Source: Halichondria panicea
Taxonomy: Eukaryota; Porifera; Demospongiae; Suberitida; Halichondriidae
NCBI RefSeq assembly: GCF_963675165.1
Contig: NC_087390.1
Span: forward strand, 5,093,301 to 5,157,300
DNA: 64,000 bases
Reading direction: 5' to 3'
Part shown: positions 58,304-64,000 of the stretch, piece by piece
Position numbering within the stretch: the stretch's first letter is position 1
Layout: each line of letters opens with the position of its first letter
Position numbers and translations under genes: made by a program
The notes under the pieces: generated by a model
What the model was told of the DNA's origin: nothing
Databases searched by the model: none
Seen by the model: the letters and a program-made list of their open reading frames with translations, nothing else

Positions 58304-61300
58304 GTCAGTCAGACAAAGAGCGGTGAAACGTAGAAATAGTGCAATTTTTAAAATGACAATATTCATTCATTAAAATGTTCATGGATTATGAAATGAGAGA
58401 TACAAAGAGAGAAAAGGCTAAATAAACTATCTGTCTAGCCAGTTCCTTGATGTGACCTTTCCCTGCAGAGATAGAACAGTTTGAACATGAGTCAAAATAA
58501 TTGAAATATTGCTAAACACGGGCAAACCCACTGCCAATCCTATGTAAAACCTACTGGTTTTACTAATGTACAGTGTAATCTACAAAAGTAGACACTTTTA
58601 GTGTATATGCTGTTTGACTCTGAGTGTCCTGATTTTAAGGGAGTTCCGTAGCGGGTTATTTTTGTATGGTTAATTTACGTCACTATCCTAAGCTGTAGGA
58701 ATGTTACGAAATACTTTAATTGGTAGTTTATATGAAAATTACCCCGCTATGCTGTATATTTATTCCAGATTTCCAACATAACAAACTAACCCCACCTCGG
58801 TACCGTGGTCAGTGCTGTGACAGTACAGGGTGTAACAAGTGCCTCATGCCCCCTAATCTGACATACGAGCAGTGTCTCCAAGTTACCTTCCCCTCAGGCT
58901 GCCCCCCAGTAAACTGTTCACACTTGATTGAACCCCCTACAAGCAATGGTACAGGTACGTTCATGTGTATAGGACACACTTCTCTTTGTTTATGGATCAT
59001 GTTGCTCCTCCTTTGTGTGGCACTGACCTATGTGTGCGAATCAGCATGTGTGGTTTTGCAGAATGATTACCGTATAGCGGGTAATTTTCGTGGTATAAAT
59101 ATTCGTTATTCGTTATTTTCGTTGGCAACCCATGCACCTCCACGAAATTTTTTTCCCCCAAATGAAAACTTAAGAGTAGTTTACCGGAATGCATTCAGCA
59201 AGGCAAACGAAATTTTTACTCACGAAAATCGCCATGTTGGAGTTAAACGAATTTTTGACCGACCCCACGAAAATTGACCCACTATACGGTATTTATCGAC
59301 TCATTCCTAATTAATATCTATGCACACTGGTATTGTTAGGTCATCAGTCCTGAAGTTGGTCGCAATTTTGCTAATTTTATATCTCCCTCCCACAGACGCA
59401 ACAGATCAAAGACTACCTTGGTGGGGTATCTGCATAATTGTTTCCGTTCTCGCTATCCTCGCAGTCCTGACTATTGTTTGTTACTTCTACGTTTTTTGTC
59501 GAAGTTCATCTGTGAGTTTTAGAATTATGTAGAGTAGCAAAATTGTCAGGCTGTGGGGGTTTATCAATATTGCATAGTAACTACCGAACTACATCAGGCA
59601 TCAATAATCGTCAACTAAAAGTGTGTAATTAATGCACAAACAAATGTTGTTATACGCATCAACAGATATAGTTGTGAGACTAAAAACTACATTGGGAGTT
59701 TGTGGGTAGTTCGAATTGTGATTTTCATGGGTAACACTTGCCAAGGTACCCCAATAATGAAATGAATGCAGTGATGTCATACATGCTGCTGTGACTAATG
59801 CTATTTTCTATTGGGTGATTTCTCACTGCTGATAAGGGATTCGGAGGTGGAGGGGGGGCATACTCAATTATTTTTAGTCATGCCCGCTTTTTGGTCACCC
59901 TATAATTACAGAAAATGAATTTGCAATCAGTGTAGCTAGCAGCGCCTGACATGATCAGTGTGACTGTCTGTTTGTCTGCGATCACCTACGTTAGACAACA
60001 CTTAAGTGTGTTAGCCATTTTCTACTGTACTAAACTAGTTCACAGCTGCAATTCGGAGGGGCTCATAAGCATCCTTGCCCCCCCTCCATTTATCCGCCCC
60101 TGCATTGCTGATTCAACACTCCAATTAATAATGTTGCTTCTTAATTATTATAATTATTGTTCATCTTAAAATGTTTGTGGACGAGAACCCTCACTCGCAC
60201 AATAATAGAATTGATACTAGAGACTACCACTATAAGAAGTTATGTATGTTGTACGTATGTCCGTGTGATGCTGTGGACATACCTCACTGTATACACTCAC
60301 ATACCCCCACCCACATACCCCACCCACACACACAGATCAACAAGTGTGAAATGAACTCGCAGATTATTTCCGAGAGTGGCAACAGCGGTGTGTCCAGTGG
60401 GGAGCGGTCAGGAGGAGCTTTGATATTGGAACCAAAAACTTTCGCCAAAGAAATCAAATTGATTGAGCTAATTGGTATGCCATACATTTGCTGTGTGCAC
60501 ATGTTTTCCATTTCTCAGACCTCCAAAAAACACTATAATATATACTTATACCACACTTATGTGACCACTAAGTCTCATTGGTCAACAGCTGTAGGATGTA
60601 ATTATATAGAATATACAGCCCCAGGCCATGCACAGTTGTTGCGCGCGTGCGTGGGCGGCCACGGGTATAGTAGTCTGTTGGTTTGTTTGTCCGTTTGTTT
60701 GTTTGTCACAAGTAAATCTACTCACCTGGATGCCATAGCGCTACGTTTACAGTATAGACAGCCTTCACACAACAATATCGTGATTTAAATATTGGGTGTT
60801 AAAGCTAAAAAGCTTGAACTTGCACTTTGGTAGCTATCGAGCTACATGTGGCAGACTACGTATTTGCAGCTGAAGTGATCTCGTACCAGGAACAATGATT
60901 CGAATATAGGGTCACTATTAAAAGTAGAAAGCTAGAATTGTGACTGCATGGTTGTTGACTGACCCTGGATCTTATACTCCAACAGCCTGGCAGGAGCCGT
61001 AAGACTCCAGGTTTCCATAATGCAATGTGTCTCATGTACCACTGTTCTCAAATGTTCAGCATGCATGCCTGCCTCTCCAGTCTGGTTTAGTTTTATTGCT
61101 CTTGAGTTGCTGTGCTACGGTCTTACACTCTACATGCACTGCATTATATCACTACTCTGCATGTTTTCTTTATAATCATGTCACCAGCCGAGGGTTTGCA
61201 CTTCAGTTCTAGTATCTATAAGAGAGCTTGCAACTCCAAAGAGACGTCGAATGGTCAACGCTTGACCAACGAAGCTCGTGAGCATCTGTAGAGTAGTCAA

Positions 61301-64000
61301 CGTGTTACTCAACTAGCTATTGGACGGCTGCAAAATCCAGCACAGTTTGTTCTTTTTTGCATCGTCTACTAATTTGTTGCTATGCATGGGAGGTCCTTTT
61401 ATAGTGCTGCAGTTATGTGGTATAAGTCAGATATACCACATCTACTCGGAGGGTATGCACCCCATAAATATCCAGGTGTGGTATATATCCCCTATACATA
61501 TAGTAATGCAACAGGCATTCAAAATAGATGTATAATAATTATTATGCATGCATGTACATACTTATCTAAATTGTGCGTGGGAACCAATTAATGTCACGTA
61601 TAACTCACACAGCTTCTGGTGGTTTCAGTCAGCTCTGGAAGGGCACACGTATTGGTGCCACTGTGGCTGTCAAGATATACAAAAGTATCGATGATCATGA
61701 TCAGAGCTTTGAGAGGGAACGCTGTATCTACACAAGATCGTTTCTAAATCACGAAAGTATAGCCATTTATTACGGGGCCGATTTGCACACTCCTCGTAAG
61801 TTTGTGATAATTATTACAATGTTCCCCACGCTACGTACCTGTTGTTAACAGACGTAAAGCTTATGTTATATGTGTTAATCAATAGAGCTACATGTAGTCA
61901 AACATGATTATTTCATACATACATACAGCTCTTTTTCCGACCGAATTTTGGCTCATTATGCGGTACTATGAGCACGGTTGTCTAGCCAACCACCTCATAC
62001 ACAACACACTTTCACAGAAGAAAGTGTTACATATCCTTTGCAGTATTGCCGATGCACTGGAATATCTTCATCATCCCTTCAAATCTTTCTTTGGAAGGAA
62101 TCATGAAGGGATTGCCCACAGAGACATCAAAACAAGTAATATCCTGCTCAAGGATGAATTTGGAAGCTGTGTTGTGGCTGATTTTGGTTTGTCGCTTGGT
62201 GCAGAAGATCTTCTTCCTGGGAGTGCCCCGGTAAAAGTGCAAGTGGGCACTAAGCAATACATGGCTCCCGAGGTGTTGAATAACTCTGTTTTAACGACAG
62301 AAATTCAATCATTCTGTGTGACGGATATTTATTGCTACGGGCTTGTGATGTGGGAGGTTCTTCGGAGGTCAGAGGGTGAAGGTTAGTAGAATTCAATGTG
62401 ATTATAAAATTATATGATACCAATGCTGTGTAAAATGGCTCATCTTATCTCGAAATGTGACTTAAAACTAAAAGTTATATAGAAGGGCATTGTCCCTTGT
62501 TCAGAGCTGCATGCATGAGCTCGACCAATTGATTATGGTGTATATTATATTGATAGCTCCTCGTTGTGTATACTGCAGGTGAACCTAGTGAGTATGCAGT
62601 GCCGTACCACAACCTCCTTCCGCCTGACCCCACTATAGAGCTGGTGAGGGAGGTGGTTGTAGAGCAAAGAGTGAGACCACAGCTGGAGGAAAGATGGAAC
62701 GTTAGTATAATTTAGAGTGGATATTTTATGGCATTGATTCATTTACAAATACCGTATATACAGCAGGGAATTTCCGTAAGGTAAAATAATTCTTTGAACG
62801 ACAGCGGTGATTTGAATGAGTACAAACTTCATTTGCTTCATTTCGTGCACTGCAGTGAATGCGTTCGGTAAACCACCGTGGGTAAACTGTTTATCAAGGT
62901 CAGTCTGCCCACGCAAATAACGAATGCGTTCCCCACAAAGTTAACCCACTATAATATAATTATATATACGGTAGTGGTATTACCGTACTCTACCGAGATT
63001 ACGCCCACGTCCGAAATTACGCCCACCCCCACTTTTGAGTGAAAGTTCCTACACAGTCTAATTTGTCTCGAGAATACGCCCACCAGGAAGTGATACATTT
63101 GTCAGTGAGCAAGTTGTCAAGAAAGGTTTAGCAGTTTACTGTGTACGCTGGTTAGCTCTGAATAATTATAGCTAGGTGTGTGTGCTGAAGGCTAAACTGT
63201 ACTTGTCAGCTAACCTATATTCTAGGAGAGAGAGAAAAGAGAAAGAAAAATACTATAAACATGCATGTACGTACTTACTTAATGTGAAACCTAAAGCGTG
63301 GACATTTAAAATGAAATGAGCATACATTGTTCCCACTAAAGTTATTTATTTTGCAAATTTACGAATCAAAATCCAAGAGAACGTGGCTAGAAGTCTATAG
63401 AAGCTGTTAGTTATTCGTCGCATTGCAACTGTTGAGCAGTTACAGCTGGAATACATAGTGACACACACACAGTCGGCTTTACCGTATTCTTCGTGCGGCT
63501 ACGCCTCGAGGCATAATGAGGAGAATGAACGCCGAACCATATTGAGAACTTTGTATACTTTTGAGCACATGAGGTTATAGTGTTTGTTGCCCTCCATGTA
63601 AGTCATCTGTGACCTGGAATGCATGAAGATTATCGTCTCTTAATTCTCCAGTGCAGTATGTCTGCATGCGTACATTATAATAGCTAGCTCATTGTAAAGT
63701 ATCATTGTGTTCAATTTTTCATGATGACATCACCATTTTGAATTATAATGAGAGGAAAGTGGCCGTTTAACGCCAGCGTTGGTTTATACGTGCGTTTTTA
63801 TAGAAACGGAACGGGAACTTTTTATTGATGGGTACTGTACAGTCACACATTTGGGGGCATATTAATGTTGACCGAGGAACCCTCTCTCTCATCTCAGGTC
63901 CACTATCAGAATATTGTCCTGCTAATGCAGGAATGTTGGTCAGCCTCACCGGATGGTCGACCCACAGTGGCAAGAATAAGACTAAAACTGACAAAGAATT
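52187..64000 (+). CDS. TGF-beta type I receptor-like Ser/Thr kinase, copy B (9 exons, cut by window end)
   Basis: Exons: 52187-52271, 56717-56872, 58769-58954, 59396-59511, 60336-60474, 61613-61795, 61929-62381, 62579-62700, 63898-64000 (partial). By comparison with copy A the stop would fall 11 nt beyond the window, giving 517 aa. Same architecture as copy A: signal peptide, CYCDD..TPC ectodomain, CCDSTGCN, membrane helix (WGICIIVSVLAILAVLTIVC), TIAK-like segment (FAKEIKLIELI), kinase with VAVKIY (K248), HRDIKTSN (D354), VADFGLSL and VGTKQYMAPEVL. Differences: exon 3 must use an upstream acceptor because copy A's CACACAG is gone. GRVEP in exon 3 and KSVSFV in exon 5 are missing. The glycine loop is ASGGFSQLW, having lost another glycine. 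Catalytic residues are intact, so activity is possible but ATP binding may be weakened. Confidence 0.88.
52799..52974. repeat. MITE in intron 1 of copy B (shared with copy A)
   Basis: Counterpart of 17900-18084, with the same CCGTATAGCTAGTAATTTCT end and its complement. Confidence 0.65.
53505..53930. repeat. Copy-B-specific insertion: inverted copy of intron 5 repeat
   Basis: Starts AGTGCAAACCCTCGGCTGGT and reads as the reverse complement of 23060-23400 / 60880-61205. Copy A has no insertion at the matching site (about 18620). Confidence 0.7.
55676..56240. repeat. Full copy of the dispersed repeat seen at 44150-44620
   Basis: Begins ATGCTCAGTGCGCATGCGCA and ends near CACCGAGGCATCAGCACCTG. 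Copy A carries only this last segment at 19385-19415, so it is either a deletion in A or an insertion in B beside an older end. Confidence 0.65.
56451..56677. repeat. MITE present only in copy B (227 bp, TA duplication)
   Basis: Ends CTGTATAGCGCGAAATTTTC and ...GTCACGCTATACGG with TA outside (56449-56450 and 56678-56679). Copy A reads CACTTATTGTTATG at the empty site (about 19599). It sits 39 bp before exon 2 of copy B. Confidence 0.85.
57175..57718. repeat. ~540-bp element with ~110-bp terminal inverted repeats, copy B only
   Basis: The left end CCGACTAGAAAAACATTTGC is mirrored at 57699-57718. The arms run through GATTGGCCAGGGGAACCACA and AACTCCAATCCGTTACAACG. Same family as 45850-46260. 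Confidence 0.8.
58130..58360. repeat. Dispersed repeat copy 2 with (ACTT)n microsatellite
   Basis: Same family as 48085-48300. The tetranucleotide ACTT is repeated about ten times at 58263-58303, where copy 1 has a few CACT units. Confidence 0.65.
59070..59289. repeat. MITE in intron 3 of copy B (shared with copy A)
   Basis: Ends CCGTATAGCGGGTAATTTTC and ...GACCCACTATACGG, flanked by TA. Counterpart of 21013-21222. Confidence 0.7.
60610..61210. repeat. Repeat blocks in intron 5 of copy B (counterparts of 22800-23400)
   Basis: Contains the GGCGGCCACGGGTATAGTAG block and the CCAGCCGAGGGTTTGCACTT block in the same order as copy A. Small indels separate the two copies. Confidence 0.6.
62751..62955. 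repeat. Diverged MITE in intron 8 of copy B (shared with copy A)
   Basis: Same start TACCGTATATACAGCAGGGA and end as 24950-25155, differing at only a few positions. Confidence 0.5.

Noticed and set aside
58261-58304. Possible telomere-like or CRISPR-like array
   Set aside because: It is a simple ACTT microsatellite inside a dispersed repeat, with no spacers.
1-64000. tRNA or rRNA genes
   Set aside because: I saw no convincing cloverleaf B-box (GGTTCGANTCC) with a matching A-box, and no rRNA-like stretch. A covariance-model scan would be decisive.

Overview
The window is eukaryotic. Its genes are split by many introns with GT...AG ends, and the kinase families present (receptor tyrosine kinases, a TGF-beta type I-like receptor) are animal families. 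The very short introns (51 nt in the kelch gene), the AT-rich spacers full of the motif ATAATTATA, and several divergent receptor tyrosine kinases side by side suggest a sponge, probably a demosponge of the Amphimedon type. That assignment is an inference; no species marker is present. Exon models were built by hand from splice sites and reading phase. Three complete genes close in frame exactly; two more close if one base is restored in a T run.

Layout. 1-1748 (-): kelch-repeat / death-domain / coiled-coil protein, running off the left edge. 1749-5647: intergenic, dominated by a ~2 kb inverted repeat with two later hairpin insertions. 5648-16756 (-): complete 25-exon receptor tyrosine kinase (RTK1). 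16757-17279: 523-bp head-to-head promoter region. 17280-26240 (+): complete 9-exon TGF-beta type I receptor-like kinase (copy A). 26996-34166 (-): second 22-exon receptor tyrosine kinase (RTK2), intact except for one apparent missing base. 34167-37163: non-coding, with a 1.3 kb element bounded by perfect 75-bp inverted repeats. 37164-38338 (+): degenerate AIG1/GIMAP-like pseudo-GTPase. 39480-40249 (-): RTK C-terminal pseudogene. 40879-41568 (-): relic of a Crypton-type (KIAA1958/DUF3504-like) tyrosine recombinase. 41577-49863 (-): unrecognised nuclear gene whose spliced product carries an SV40-type NLS and a candidate PD-(D/E)XK nuclease core. 49864-52186: repeats. 52187-64000 (+): copy B of the TGF-beta receptor-like gene, cut by the right edge 11 nt before its expected stop.

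How it fits together. This is a cell-surface receptor cluster: two intact RTKs, the tail of a third, and two paralogous Ser/Thr kinase receptors. Copies A and B come from a segmental duplication of at least 9 kb. Since then they have exchanged little in the ectodomain and GS-equivalent region, while the kinase exons and the last introns remain nearly identical. MITEs present in one copy and absent from the other give clean empty sites with TA target duplications.

The most unusual items are the NLS/nuclease-like gene next to a recombinase relic, the nested foldback structure, the degenerate glycine loops and GS segment of the TGF-beta receptor copies, and two frame breaks at T homopolymers that look like sequence errors.
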